A stretch of DNA of 64,000 nt. It comes from Chitinophaga pinensis. Its GTDB lineage: Bacteria > Bacteroidota > Bacteroidia > Flavobacteriales_D > Crocinitomicaceae. The stretch's first letter is position 1, and each line of letters starts with the position of its first letter. Below the pieces are notes generated by a model that saw nothing but the letters and a program-made list of their open reading frames with translations, searched no databases and was not told where the DNA came from. The stretch covers positions 1 through 64,000 of the forward strand of contig CAMAZP010000013.1 of the NCBI GenBank assembly GCA_945863605.1, in the 5' to 3' direction. This document shows positions 26,042 to 35,026 of the stretch, in pieces. A program made the position numbers and the translations under genes.

Positions 26042-27859
26042 GTGAAAAAAACAAATTATAGTGCTTTAGGCACTCTTACTATTGTATTCTTTTTTTGGGG
26101 TTTTATTGCCGCAGGAAATAGTGTTTTCATCCCATTTTGTAAAAGCTATTTTCATCTAGATCAGTTTCAGAGTCAATTAGTTGATTTTGCATTTTATGGC
26201 GCTTATTACTTAGGTGCTCTTGTATTATTTTTTATAGGTTCTAATTCAGGAAAAGACTTAGTAGGAAGTTGGGGATATAAAAAAAGTATTGTATTTGGTC
26301 TAGTCTTTTCAGCCTTGGGTGCAGTAGCGATGATTTTTGCTGTTTATGGCAACAACTTTACGGGGATGTTGATTGGATTATTTATTGTTGCATTGGGGTT
26401 TTCTTTGCAACAAACAGCTGCTAATCCATTTGCAATTTCATTGGGCGATTCATCAACTGGTTCAACAAGAGTAAACTTAGCAGGTGGAGTTAATTCATTT
26501 GGTACAATGATAGGTCCCATTATACTTGCATTTGCTTTGTTTGGCTCTTCATCTGCAGTAACTGATGAAATGATTGAAAAATTGGATTTAATTAAAGTTA
26601 TAGTTTTATATTCAATTGTTGGGTTTTTATTTATCGTTGCGGCGGCAATTTTTGGGTTATCCAAATCTGTTCCTAGTGGGAAAATCGAAGGTGATTTTGA
26701 GCCGTCAAAAAAAGCTCTTAGAAGTTTGTTAATAATGACAGGATTTTTAGTTATAGTTTTTGTACCTGTCTTTTCGAGTTATAGTTCAAAAGAAGCAAAA
26801 CAAATTGTTACCGAAAATTATAAACTAGAACAAGTTAATTCTAAAATTGACACATTACAAAAAACGCTAAAAATTGATTTAGAAAATTCAGTAAAAATTA
26901 AACCTAATTTGTTTGAAGAAACAAAAAGCGAATTGAAGACAAACCTAATAAATGAAAAATTAATTAAGTCTAAAATTAAACTATTAAAGCAACCTTTAGA
27001 ACAAACCAGAATGATATGGTTGTTTTTAGCTTTAGTTGTTGTTGTTGGATCGCTTTTAGTTACAAATTTTATGGCTAAACAAAACCCTTCTGGATGGGGA
27101 GCTATGCAATACCCACAACTTGTATTTGGTATGATGGCTATTTTTGTTTATGTGGGTGCCGAAGTTGCGATTGGTTCAAATTTAGGTGAACTTTTAAAAC
27201 AAAAATCTTTTGGAGGAAAAGAATCAAATGAAATTGCGCCCTATATTTCAATGTATTGGGGAAGTTTAATGATAGGAAGATGGGCTGGAGCAATCAGTGC
27301 TTTTGAATTTAAAACTAATTTAAAAAAGATACTTTCTTTTTTAGTTCCTTTAATTGCATTCGGAATAATATTATTAACTAACACAATTGCAAAATACGAT
27401 GTAAGTTCTCTTTACTATTATGTTATCTGTGTTCTTATTCAAATTTTAGCTTTTTATTATGTTGGAGAAAATCCAATAAAATCATTATTTGTATTTGGCA
27501 TTTTAGGTGCTGCGTCGATGTTAATAGGTATGTTTTCTACTGGAGATATTGCGGTTTTTGCGTTCCTAAGTGGAGGTTTATTTTGCTCTATACTTTGGCC
27601 TTGCATTTTTACACTTTCAATTGCCGGATTAGGGAAATATACTTCTCAAGGTTCTTCTTTTTTAATTATGATGATTTTAGGAGGAGGTATTATTCCTCCA
27701 ATTCAAGGAAAACTAGCAGATTTGATAGGAATTCAAACTTCATACTTAATTCCTTTTATTGGGTTTTTATATTTAGCCTTTTTTGCTTGGTTCGTGAAAA
27801 GATTATTAAAAAAACAAGGAGTCGATAATTTTTCTTCCACTAAACAAAATAGCCATTAA
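26042..27859 (+). CDS. sugar MFS transporter (FucP-like)
   Basis: A 605-residue major facilitator protein resembling the fucose/glucose-galactose proton symporters: FFFWGFIAAGNSVFIPFCKS, LVDFAFYGAYYLGAL and FSLQQTAANPFAISLG in the N-terminal bundle, with GRWAGA near 415. It probably imports monosaccharides released from a glucan. It is longer than the usual 400-450 residues because of a charged, coiled-coil-like loop between the bundles (residues about 247-323). The start is GTG. An operator-like palindrome lies just upstream, and the NUDIX regulator gene follows after 33 bases. Confidence 0.88.
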   Translation: MKKTNYSALGTLTIVFFFWGFIAAGNSVFIPFCKSYFHLDQFQSQLVDFAFYGAYYLGALVLFFIGSNSGKDLVGSWGYKKSIVFGLVFSALGAVAMIFAVYGNNFTGMLIGLFIVALGFSLQQTAANPFAISLGDSSTGSTRVNLAGGVNSFGTMIGPIILAFALFGSSSAVTDEMIEKLDLIKVIVLYSIVGFLFIVAAAIFGLSKSVPSGKIEGDFEPSKKALRSLLIMTGFLVIVFVPVFSSYSSKEAKQIVTENYKLEQVNSKIDTLQKTLKIDLENSVKIKPNLFEETKSELKTNLINEKLIKSKIKLLKQPLEQTRMIWLFLALVVVVGSLLVTNFMAKQNPSGWGAMQYPQLVFGMMAIFVYVGAEVAIGSNLGELLKQKSFGGKESNEIAPYISMYWGSLMIGRWAGAISAFEFKTNLKKILSFLVPLIAFGIILLTNTIAKYDVSSLYYYVICVLIQILAFYYVGENPIKSLFVFGILGAASMLIGMFSTGDIAVFAFLSGGLFCSILWPCIFTLSIAGLGKYTSQGSSFLIMMILGGGIIPPIQGKLADLIGIQTSYLIPFIGFLYLAFFAWFVKRLLKKQGVDNFSSTKQNSH

Positions 27860-27892
27860 TTTTACGTGTTGTAATTAACGACTACTTGAGGT

Positions 27893-28588
27893 ATGTATCT
27901 TATTAATTTCTCCGATTTTTTCACTTCTGCATTTTCGGTTGATTGTATCATCTTTGGCTATTCTGAAGGTAAAATAAAAGCTTTATTGATTAAACGTGCA
28001 ATGGAGCCTTATGAAAATTTTTGGGCAGTACCTGGCGATTTAGTTTATCCCGCAGAAGATTTACCGCAAGCTGCAGAAAGAGTTCTTTTGGAGTTAACAG
28101 GACTTTCGAACGTTCATATGCACCAATCACAATCTTTTGGCAAACCAAATCGACACCCTAACGGTCGGGTAATTACAATTGCATATTTTGCATTGATTCG
28201 CATAGATGATTTTGAAATTAAAGCATCATCATGGGCTGATGATATTAAATGGACAGCAATGGATGAAATACCAGAATTAGCGTTTGACCATAATTTTATA
28301 CTATCCGAGACCTATTCTTTATTAAAACAAAAGCTACTCAATGAACCAGTTTGCTTTGATTTATTACCTGAGCGGTTTACTCTAAATGAAATGCAACAAC
28401 TATATGAATTTGCGCTTGAAACAGAAATGGATAAAGCTAATTTCAGAAAGAAAATCAAATATGTACCTATGATTGCACACGATGAAAAACAACAAAATGT
28501 AAAGCATCGTCCAGCGAAACTATTTTCTTTTAATAAAAAAGAATACTCGAATCAAGTTGCTAAAAAGGATTATCAGTTTAAAATGTAA
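27893..28588 (+). CDS. NUDIX-HTH transcriptional regulator (NrtR/AraR type)
   Basis: A 231-residue protein with an N-terminal NUDIX fold (about 10-150; WAVPGDLVYPAEDLPQAAER, then LLELTGL). The catalytic Nudix box is degenerate: the REUXEE acidic cluster is incomplete, as in regulators that only sense ligand. The C-terminal part (FTLNEMQQLYEFALETEMDK, then FRKKIK) is the winged helix typical of NrtR and of the AraR-type sugar regulators of Bacteroidota. It lies between a sugar transporter and glucan genes, so it probably responds to a sugar or sugar phosphate. Its likely operators are at 26005 and 28754. Confidence 0.85.
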   Translation: MYLINFSDFFTSAFSVDCIIFGYSEGKIKALLIKRAMEPYENFWAVPGDLVYPAEDLPQAAERVLLELTGLSNVHMHQSQSFGKPNRHPNGRVITIAYFALIRIDDFEIKASSWADDIKWTAMDEIPELAFDHNFILSETYSLLKQKLLNEPVCFDLLPERFTLNEMQQLYEFALETEMDKANFRKKIKYVPMIAHDEKQQNVKHRPAKLFSFNKKEYSNQVAKKDYQFKM

Positions 28589-28753
28589 TCTAGGTAATTC
28601 GCTTATTTTTAGCGATATCCATGCCAACTCTTTTTGTTTCAAATGCACAAAGAATTCAATTGACTTTTTTGAATAGATGTATTAAAATTTAAAACAATCT
28701 TAATATTCTGTTGTTTAATATTTCAAAAGAGTAAATAATTATGTTTTTTATAC

Positions 28754-28774
28754 TTATTGTATAATTTACAATAA
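28754..28774. promoter_or_regulatory. inverted-repeat operator upstream of the repeated-module surface protein
   Basis: TTATTGT and ACAATAA form perfect arms around a 7-base spacer, 39 bases before the start codon at 28814. The half-sites and spacing are the same as at 26005. Confidence 0.6.
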
Positions 28775-28813
28775 TTTATTTTAATTTAGCATCAAATTAT
28801 AAATCAAAACACT

Positions 28814-30658
28814 ATGAAACAAAACAGACTTTTTACTAAAGGAGCATTTATAGCTCTTTTTCTGTCGTTTTTTTCGTTGACTTCTCTTTACGGGCAGACG
28901 TTGACGATAATTACAACAGTTTGTTCACCTGCTAACGAAGTTCGACTTACAGGACCTTTTTGGGGGTGGAATCCAACGGGAGGACCAATTGCAGTGAGCA
29001 ACGGTGACGGCACTTGGACATTTTCTTTAAACCCTGTTCCAGCTGCTGATATGGAATATCTTTTGATTGTTGATGGTGTTCAAGAAAATCTTATCCAAGC
29101 TATGGTTAACGGTGGAACTTGTGCTCCAATAACTAACTACTCAAGTTATGCAAACAGAAGATGGTTATTAACTGATTCATTAACAATCACAAACACGTAT
29201 GGTCAATGCGGTAATTGTGGAGGTTCAACTTTAACACAAATGGACTTACCTGTAACATTTGAAGGTACAACAATCGAATACGGTGTTATTGGATTTGAAG
29301 GAGCAGAAGCTTCAACAATTGAAGTTGACCCAACAAATGCTACTAATACTGTTGTAAAAGTTGTGAAATCAGCATCAGCTCAGCCATGGGCAGGAACAAC
29401 AATCACTGCTCCAAGTGCCTTAGGTTTAGCTAATTCAATACCTTTTTCTGCTTCTAATCAAAAAATGACACTAAAGGTTTGGTCACCAGATGCTGGAATT
29501 CCAGTACGTTTGAAGGTGGAAGATCACGGTGATCCAACTCATTCTGTTGAAACAGAATCTTTTACAACTCTTGCAGGGCAATGGGAAACATTAACTTTTG
29601 ATTTTTCAAATCAAGCTACAGGTACCGCTTTAATAAACTTAGCTTACATGTATGACAAACCAACAGTTTTTTTCAATTATGGTGTAAATGGAGCAACAGC
29701 TGGAGAAAAAACATACTATTTTGATGATTTAAAAATGTTTACTCAAGTTGCTTTAGGATTAGAAATCACTGTTGATGTTTGTTCAACAACTGCAAATGAG
29801 GTAAGAATGACAGGTCCTTTTTGGGGTTGGGATCCAACAGCTGGTCCTGTAGCTGTAAATAATAATGATGGAACTTGGACCTTTAATTTAGATCCTATTC
29901 CCACGGTTGATATGGAATATTTAATTATAGTTGATGGTGTGCAAGAAAATTTAATCTCTGACATGCAGAATGGAGGCACATGTGCACCAATAACTGACTT
30001 TTCGGGATATGCAAATAGAAAGTGGATAGTAGGTTCTGGAAATGTTTTTATTAGTTATAATCGCTGCGTACCATGTTCTTATCCAGATATAGTTATAACT
30101 ACAGAAGTATGTAGCCCAGCAACAACTATTAAGTTAACAGGGCCAATTTGGCAATGGAATCCAAACTTTGGTCCAACTGCTGTTAGTAATGGAGATGGAA
30201 CATACACTTTTACTATTTCTCCAGCACCTAAAGATACATTAGAGTATTTATTGGTTAAGGATGGTGTGCTAGAAAATTTGATTCAAGAAATGGTAAATGG
30301 AGCAGGATGTGCACCGATAACAGATTACTCAACTTATGCTAATCGTCGTTGGATTATAGGTCAAGGTGCTGTTTCAAACACCTATGGTAAATGTGCTCCT
30401 TGTTCAATTGGGGTTAGTGAATTAACAGACAATGATTTGATAATTTATCCTAATCCAGCTAATTCAAAAGTAACAGTGTCGAGTGAATATAAAATTGAAA
30501 AAATTGAAGTTTATTCAATTTTAGGAGATTTAATTGTAACAAATTCAGTCCAAATGAACGAAACAGAAATAAGTCTAGATAAACTTAATACAGGAGTTTA
30601 CATGTTTAATATATACGTAAATGATGTTGTTAAAGTAGTTAGAATTATTAAAAATTAA
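28814..30658 (+). CDS. secreted glycan-binding-like protein with three repeated modules and T9SS domain
   Basis: A 614-residue protein. A signal peptide is followed by module 1 (residues ~28-135), a carbohydrate-binding-like beta domain (~140-310; VTFEGTTIEYGVIGFEGAEA), modules 2 and 3 (~315-415 and ~420-530) and a T9SS sorting domain (LIIYPNPANSKVTVSSEYK). Each module repeats VRLTGPFWGWNP, NGDGTWTFSLNP, MEYLLIVDGVQENLI and GGTCAPITNYSSYANRRW with small changes, like the E-set modules of amylase or pullulanase proteins. It probably presents or holds a glucan at the cell surface for the GH16 enzyme encoded next. A shared operator lies upstream and a strong terminator downstream. Confidence 0.8.
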   Translation: MKQNRLFTKGAFIALFLSFFSLTSLYGQTLTIITTVCSPANEVRLTGPFWGWNPTGGPIAVSNGDGTWTFSLNPVPAADMEYLLIVDGVQENLIQAMVNGGTCAPITNYSSYANRRWLLTDSLTITNTYGQCGNCGGSTLTQMDLPVTFEGTTIEYGVIGFEGAEASTIEVDPTNATNTVVKVVKSASAQPWAGTTITAPSALGLANSIPFSASNQKMTLKVWSPDAGIPVRLKVEDHGDPTHSVETESFTTLAGQWETLTFDFSNQATGTALINLAYMYDKPTVFFNYGVNGATAGEKTYYFDDLKMFTQVALGLEITVDVCSTTANEVRMTGPFWGWDPTAGPVAVNNNDGTWTFNLDPIPTVDMEYLIIVDGVQENLISDMQNGGTCAPITDFSGYANRKWIVGSGNVFISYNRCVPCSYPDIVITTEVCSPATTIKLTGPIWQWNPNFGPTAVSNGDGTYTFTISPAPKDTLEYLLVKDGVLENLIQEMVNGAGCAPITDYSTYANRRWIIGQGAVSNTYGKCAPCSIGVSELTDNDLIIYPNPANSKVTVSSEYKIEKIEVYSILGDLIVTNSVQMNETEISLDKLNTGVYMFNIYVNDVVKVVRIIKN

Positions 30659-30684
30659 GATTTAATTGATTGATGAATAAATGA

Positions 30685-30707
30685 GGAGGGGCAACCCTCC
30701 TTTTTTT
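30685..30707 (+). terminator. intrinsic terminator after the repeated-module gene
   Basis: GGAGGG-gcaa-CCCTCC is a perfect six-pair GC stem with a tetraloop, followed by seven T. It separates the surface protein gene from the GH16 gene, so the latter probably has its own promoter. Confidence 0.92.
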
Positions 30708-30775
30708 GAATACTATAAATTTTGTTCCTACCCCCTTATCCGTCTTATTGGAGGGATAAGTATAAAACTTCAACT

Positions 30776-31777
30776 ATGAAAAAATTCAAATTTATATCCA
30801 TTTTCAGTTTACTAACATTTATTAGTCAAGCACAATGGACAATGATATGGAATGATGAATTTGATGGTCCAACACTCGATAACACTAAGTGGACAAAAGA
30901 TATTGGTGGTTGGGGTTTTGGAAACAACGAATCTCAATATTATACGGATAGCCCTACGAACCTTAGTGTTTCAAATGGTGAGTTAATAATTACCGCACGT
31001 GACGAACAATTCCAAACAAATGAATATACTTCTGCGAAAATCATCACTAAAGGTAAATTTCAAATGCACTATGGAAAGATTGAGGCGCGTTTAAAAGCTC
31101 CGATGGGAAAAGGTTTATGGCCTGCATTTTGGATGTTAGGAACAAATATTGATCAGGTTAGTTGGCCGCGATGTGGTGAAATAGATGTGATGGAACACAT
31201 AAATAATAATACAAAAATCAACGGAACTGCTCATTGGGACAACGTTGGTCATAACTATATGGGTGGAGTTATCGATGCAGATGTTACGGAATTTCATACT
31301 TATGCTGTTATTTGGGATTCTTTAGCAATTAAATGGTATATGGATGAAACACTTTACTTTCAATTAAATATTGCTAATGGAGTAAATGGAACAGATGAAT
31401 TTCAATTTCCCTTTTATTTATTACTAAATCTAGCAGTAGGAGGAAATTGGCCAGGGTATCCAGATGCAACAACTGTTTTTCCTGCTGAAATGGCTGTTGA
31501 TTATGTGAGAGTTTATGAATTTGACCCATTTGCAAGTATTAGTGAACTCAATAGCGAATTAATTAAATATTATCCTAATCCTGCATCTGAGAATTTGATT
31601 TTTGAAAATCCAAATTTTGATAAAGTAAGTATTTTCTCTCTTGATGGAAAATTAATTGGTGAAAAAATAGTACAATCTAATTCTATCGATATTTCTTACT
31701 TAGAAAGTGGTATTTATTTATTAAGAGTAATTACTAATAATGGAGAAGTTATTGGTAAGAGATTTGTTAAGCAGTAA
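30776..31777 (+). CDS. secreted GH16 beta-glucanase (laminarinase-like) with T9SS domain
   Basis: A 333-residue glycoside hydrolase family 16 enzyme. The signal peptide ends around FISQA-Q. The catalytic motif EIDVME gives E135 as nucleophile, D137, and E140 as acid/base. GKIEARLKAPMGKGLWPAFW and WYMDE fit laminarinases (endo-1,3-beta-glucanases). After the catalytic domain (to ~255) comes a T9SS sorting domain (IKYYPNPASENLIFENP). The open frame begins 18 codons earlier, but the ATG chosen starts the signal peptide. An imperfect CTTATCC/GGATAAG palindrome lies upstream at about 30735-30760. Confidence 0.92.
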   Translation: MKKFKFISIFSLLTFISQAQWTMIWNDEFDGPTLDNTKWTKDIGGWGFGNNESQYYTDSPTNLSVSNGELIITARDEQFQTNEYTSAKIITKGKFQMHYGKIEARLKAPMGKGLWPAFWMLGTNIDQVSWPRCGEIDVMEHINNNTKINGTAHWDNVGHNYMGGVIDADVTEFHTYAVIWDSLAIKWYMDETLYFQLNIANGVNGTDEFQFPFYLLLNLAVGGNWPGYPDATTVFPAEMAVDYVRVYEFDPFASISELNSELIKYYPNPASENLIFENPNFDKVSIFSLDGKLIGEKIVQSNSIDISYLESGIYLLRVITNNGEVIGKRFVKQ

Positions 31778-31833
31778 AAATTTTATAATTAATTTGAGCT
31801 AATCTATTTTTTAGTTTAATAATTTAAAAGCAT

Positions 31834-31999
31834 TACTTTTGCCAACAAATGTTCTTTTAAATTTTATAAATACAAATATTCATTTACTAAATTCTGTTCA
31901 ATTTTCAATTTAAATTAATAGATTAAAGTAAATATAAACAAATAAATAGCTTGAGGATAAAACCCTTAGATGTGTAAAATGTCTTAGGGTTTTTGTTTT
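31834..31999 (+). other. intergenic stretch with -7-like box and terminator-like hairpin
   Basis: TACTTTTG (31834-31841) fits TAnnTTTG but has no clear -33 partner. About 120 bases later AAAACCCT (31959-31966) pairs with AGGGTTTT (31986-31993), followed by more T. The hairpin is probably a terminator for the GH16 transcript or for a short RNA started at the box. No ORF of note lies between. The hairpin ends about 25 bases before the J-domain gene. Confidence 0.35.
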
Positions 32000-32021
32000 A
32001 TTAAAATAAAATATTACAAAA

Positions 32022-32477
32022 ATGAAACGTATAAACGAGTATAAAAAGCTATTTCAGATAGATAAAGAAATCGATCTTGCTTCATTAAAATTGATGTATC
32101 GTAAACTAGTAAAACAGTGGCATCCAGATAAATATTTAGATGAAGACCCTTTAAAAGCAGAAGCATTAGTAATGGGTAGACAAGTTACAGATGGTTATCA
32201 CTTCTTGGTAAGCATAGCTCCTGAGACAAAACTTGCGAATCTTGCAGAATACCAAAAAACAATACAAGAGTGTGGAATAGTAGACTATAAACACAAGGGA
32301 TTATTACTAGAAATTACTTTTACCGATGGATCTAGTTACGAGTATTTTGGTGTTAATTCAAACTTGTACAAAAAATTCATTAATTCAGATAAGCAGGTTC
32401 GTTTTGCTAAAAGATTTATTTATGAGAGTTTTTTATACAGAAAATCAAAAAAATCAAGCGATGAAGCTATAGATTAA
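32022..32477 (+). CDS. J-domain / KTSC-domain fusion protein
   Basis: A 151-residue protein. Residues ~5-60 form a compact J domain with the HPD tripeptide at 34-36 (LVKQWHPDKY), which should contact a DnaK/Hsp70. Residues ~90-142 match the KTSC domain (ITFTDGSSYEYFGVNSNLYK, FAKRFIYESFLYRK). KTSC domains occur alone or attached to lysyl-tRNA synthetase-type proteins; their function is unclear. The combination in one short protein suggests a small co-chaperone. It is a lone gene with a hairpin upstream. Confidence 0.82.
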   Translation: MKRINEYKKLFQIDKEIDLASLKLMYRKLVKQWHPDKYLDEDPLKAEALVMGRQVTDGYHFLVSIAPETKLANLAEYQKTIQECGIVDYKHKGLLLEITFTDGSSYEYFGVNSNLYKKFINSDKQVRFAKRFIYESFLYRKSKKSSDEAID

Positions 32478-32630
32478 ATTTTTGATTTTATTTGAGTAAC
32501 GATTAGAAGCATTCTTAAATACCTCATTATGAGAAAATATCTTTTTTAAAGACAGTTTTCCTTTCTTTGAGATAAAGCTGTAGTAATTAGTATAAATTAA
32601 CACGCGGATTTTGTGTAAAAATCTAAATGA

Positions 32631-33056
32631 TTAATAAACCATTTTAATAGTTAGTGTTTTGTTTTTATCCAGCTTAGTTGAGCATTCATCGAACGTTGGA
32701 ACCGAAAATTTTGGTCGAATATTGTTAGAAAAAGCATAAGCTTCAGTAGGTATTCCAAAGAAATTTTTATCGCATGTCTTATTGTTATTTTCATCGTGAA
32801 ATAAACAAACAGCATATTTTCCTTCTTCTAAATTTTTGAAGTCGTGAACTATTGTGTTTCCTTCAGGTTTAATCCGAACAATCCTATAGGTTTGTCCAAC
32901 CTTAGCAAATTTTTGAGGATCTTTGTATAATGCAATTTCTATTACACCTTTCTGTGTTTCAATTGAAGTAACTTTAACTGTTAAAGTATGTTCTTCTTTT
33001 TGTGCTAGGATAACAACTGAAAAACTTATAAAAAATAAAGAAAAAAGAAGTTTCAT
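32631..33056 (-). CDS. DUF2141 domain secreted protein
   Basis: A 141-residue protein with a signal peptide (LFFISFSVVILAQ) and the DUF2141 pattern: GVIEIALYKDPQKF, EEGKYAVCLFHDENNNKTCD and FGIPTEAYAFSNN. Members are periplasmic or surface beta-sandwich proteins of unknown function. It is the last gene of a three-gene minus-strand unit, 12 bases after the hydroxylase gene. Confidence 0.87.
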   Translation of the reverse strand: MKLLFSLFFISFSVVILAQKEEHTLTVKVTSIETQKGVIEIALYKDPQKFAKVGQTYRIVRIKPEGNTIVHDFKNLEEGKYAVCLFHDENNNKTCDKNFFGIPTEAYAFSNNIRPKFSVPTFDECSTKLDKNKTLTIKMVY

Positions 33057-33068
33057 GATTTATATTTA

Positions 33069-33770
33069 TTAGTGTTGATCTTTAAATTCAGTTTTGAAAA
33101 TGCGATCCATCCAAAGGAAAGTTGAAGAATAATTCCCCGTTAATTTAGCATGATGGTCGTCGTGATGTTTTGTTTTACTAATCAATGGAATTTTGCTCAA
33201 AATAGGAAGTTTCAAATCTGAGTGTATGTGAATTTCATGTAAGTTTCTCAAACCACCAAAAATCCAAACAGCATAAATACTAACGGGTGTAAAAATCATT
33301 ATCAAGCCAAATCCAAACACGACACCTAACATTCCAAGCATCCACTCTAAGGGGTGAGCATATAAATATTCTAAAGGAAATGGAGTCGTTGCACGGTGGT
33401 GAATCGAATGAATTTTTTTCAACAAAAACTTATTCTCGTGCATGTATCGATGCATAAAATAAAACCAAATATCATCAGCAATAAACGCAATTAAGACTTG
33501 AAGTGCAATCATCCACCAAGCAGTTCCCTCTGATACAAAAAAATCGAAAACAAAATAAGTACCAGTTCCCGAAAAGATTAAAAGCACGATGAAATTGAAC
33601 AAATACAAGGGCATTCTCGAACCAAAAACACCTTTTTTGTAGGCTTTAGATTGAATGCGAAACGATTTAAAAATCTCCGTTTTCAATACGATCATGCTGT
33701 AAATCAACCCAAAAAGGTTAGATGCTAATAATACGCCAATTGTTCCAAGTGCTGCAATTTCTTTGGTCAT
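33069..33770 (-). CDS. sterol desaturase / fatty acid hydroxylase family protein
   Basis: A 233-residue integral membrane di-iron enzyme. The His boxes are HRYMH, HSIHH and HDDHH, with an added LHEIHIHSD, as required for the iron site. About four membrane helices surround them. The family hydroxylates or desaturates lipid chains, carotenoids or sterol-like molecules; the substrate is unknown. The gene overlaps the FkbM-type methyltransferase gene by four bases (ATGA type), so the two are coupled. Confidence 0.87.
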   Translation of the reverse strand: MTKEIAALGTIGVLLASNLFGLIYSMIVLKTEIFKSFRIQSKAYKKGVFGSRMPLYLFNFIVLLIFSGTGTYFVFDFFVSEGTAWWMIALQVLIAFIADDIWFYFMHRYMHENKFLLKKIHSIHHRATTPFPLEYLYAHPLEWMLGMLGVVFGFGLIMIFTPVSIYAVWIFGGLRNLHEIHIHSDLKLPILSKIPLISKTKHHDDHHAKLTGNYSSTFLWMDRIFKTEFKDQH

Positions 33771-34567
33771 GATCTTAAAGCGAATAAATTATACATAGGT
33801 GTGTGTTCTAGACCAATTTCACGCTCTGCGTGAAGTTTTGTAAACCCTTTTGAAATCAATAAATCTTTAGTTTTTTCAAGGCGATTTTCAATATCATGGA
33901 CCTCTATAACTAGAGATTGAATAAGTGGCCAATGTCTTTCGTCAATACCTTGTAAAACAGCCCATTCTGCACCTTCACAATCGATTTTTAACAAATCAAT
34001 TTTCACAACTTTTTCATTATCAATAACGCTTGAAAGTGTTTTAAGTTCACAATTTACTTTTTTACTACCTTTTACTAATTGTCTCGCAATAATCCCTGCA
34101 AAAACAGGAGGAATCCAGCTCATCCACTTCATTCCTTCAGGCGGGTTTTTCATCGTTCCTCTCACTGCATCGCGAAAAGCAGTTGGGTTTTTATCCCATT
34201 GTTCAGGGTGTAAAGTTGAAAGAGCGGGTGTATTTGGAAAGTATGTAAATGTTGCGTTACTCGGTTCATTTGAAACTCCATGTGATAAAACATGAATTTG
34301 TCCTTTCCCAAATTCACTTGCATTTTTTGATAACACATCAGCAATATCAGGTATGGGTTCAAAACAATATGCATGGACATTTATACCTTTCTGAATAGCT
34401 CTTAAACCAAATACTCCGATATTAGCGCCAACATCAAAAACGACATCACCATCTTTAATTGTAATTCCGTTTTGAAGATACCCCTCAACATGGTGGTCTA
34501 GCATTTTTGCTTCCGGTTTGCGCAAACAATAAATTGCTGTGCCGTCGTGTAATGTTGTTTTTGTCAT
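33767..34567 (-). CDS. FkbM family methyltransferase
   Basis: A 266-residue class I SAM-dependent methyltransferase. Motif I is VVFDVGANIGVFGLRAI (about residue 42), motif II is near YCFEPIPD, and LLKIDCEGAEWAVLQGI is the FkbM hallmark. The family methylates hydroxyls, often on glycans or polyketides. Being coupled to a lipid hydroxylase, it might methylate a hydroxylated lipid; this is inference. Confidence 0.88.
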   Translation of the reverse strand: MTKTTLHDGTAIYCLRKPEAKMLDHHVEGYLQNGITIKDGDVVFDVGANIGVFGLRAIQKGINVHAYCFEPIPDIADVLSKNASEFGKGQIHVLSHGVSNEPSNATFTYFPNTPALSTLHPEQWDKNPTAFRDAVRGTMKNPPEGMKWMSWIPPVFAGIIARQLVKGSKKVNCELKTLSSVIDNEKVVKIDLLKIDCEGAEWAVLQGIDERHWPLIQSLVIEVHDIENRLEKTKDLLISKGFTKLHAEREIGLEHTPMYNLFALRS

Positions 34568-34805
34568 ATTATTTGAAGTCCTAAAAATAGCGATTAATAT
34601 TAATTATGTATATATCTAATGCAAATGAAAAATAATAATAATGAAAAAAAGGACATTAATACTTAATGAACTTTCTCGAATCGAATTTATAATATGTTAT
34701 TAATGATAAATTCATCAAGAATTTTCAAATGAAATTAGAGTATTCTATTTAATTATGATAATTTTGTAAACTCATTTGTCAAATGGCAATTAATCTTATC
34801 AAATT

Positions 34806-34946
34806 ATGAAATATAAATTTACAGTTATAGTTGGATTATTACTCATTTTCACTGCTATTTCCTCATGTGGTGGAAGCAAAAAAGTGAGTTGTGATGCTTT
34901 TTCAAGCACTCAACAAACAGAAAACAACGACTCTGCTTCGAAATAA
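34806..34946 (+). CDS. small lipoprotein, 46 aa
   Basis: A short ORF with a clear lipoprotein signal: a hydrophobic stretch (FTVIVGLLLIFTA) and a lipobox ISSC with Cys21, then GGSKKVSCDAFSST and a polar Ser/Asn-rich tail. It is preceded by TAATTTTG (34759-34766), a good -7 promoter box, about 40 bases before the ATG. Its function is unknown. It stands alone between two minus-strand groups, in a region otherwise without coding signal. Confidence 0.65.
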   Translation: MKYKFTVIVGLLLIFTAISSCGGSKKVSCDAFSSTQQTENNDSASK

Positions 34947-35026
34947 TTTTAGTTAAGCTTTTTAATTATCATAAAACCATGATTTATTCTTGAATGAATT
35001 TACATGTTTTTTCGTGCCTTAAAACC

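Noticed and set aside
30735-30760. CTTATCC/GGATAAG palindrome before the GH16 gene as a second operator of the NUDIX regulator
   Set aside because: Its sequence is unrelated to the TATTGT-N7-ACAATA sites and the arms are far apart; it may be just an RNA hairpin.
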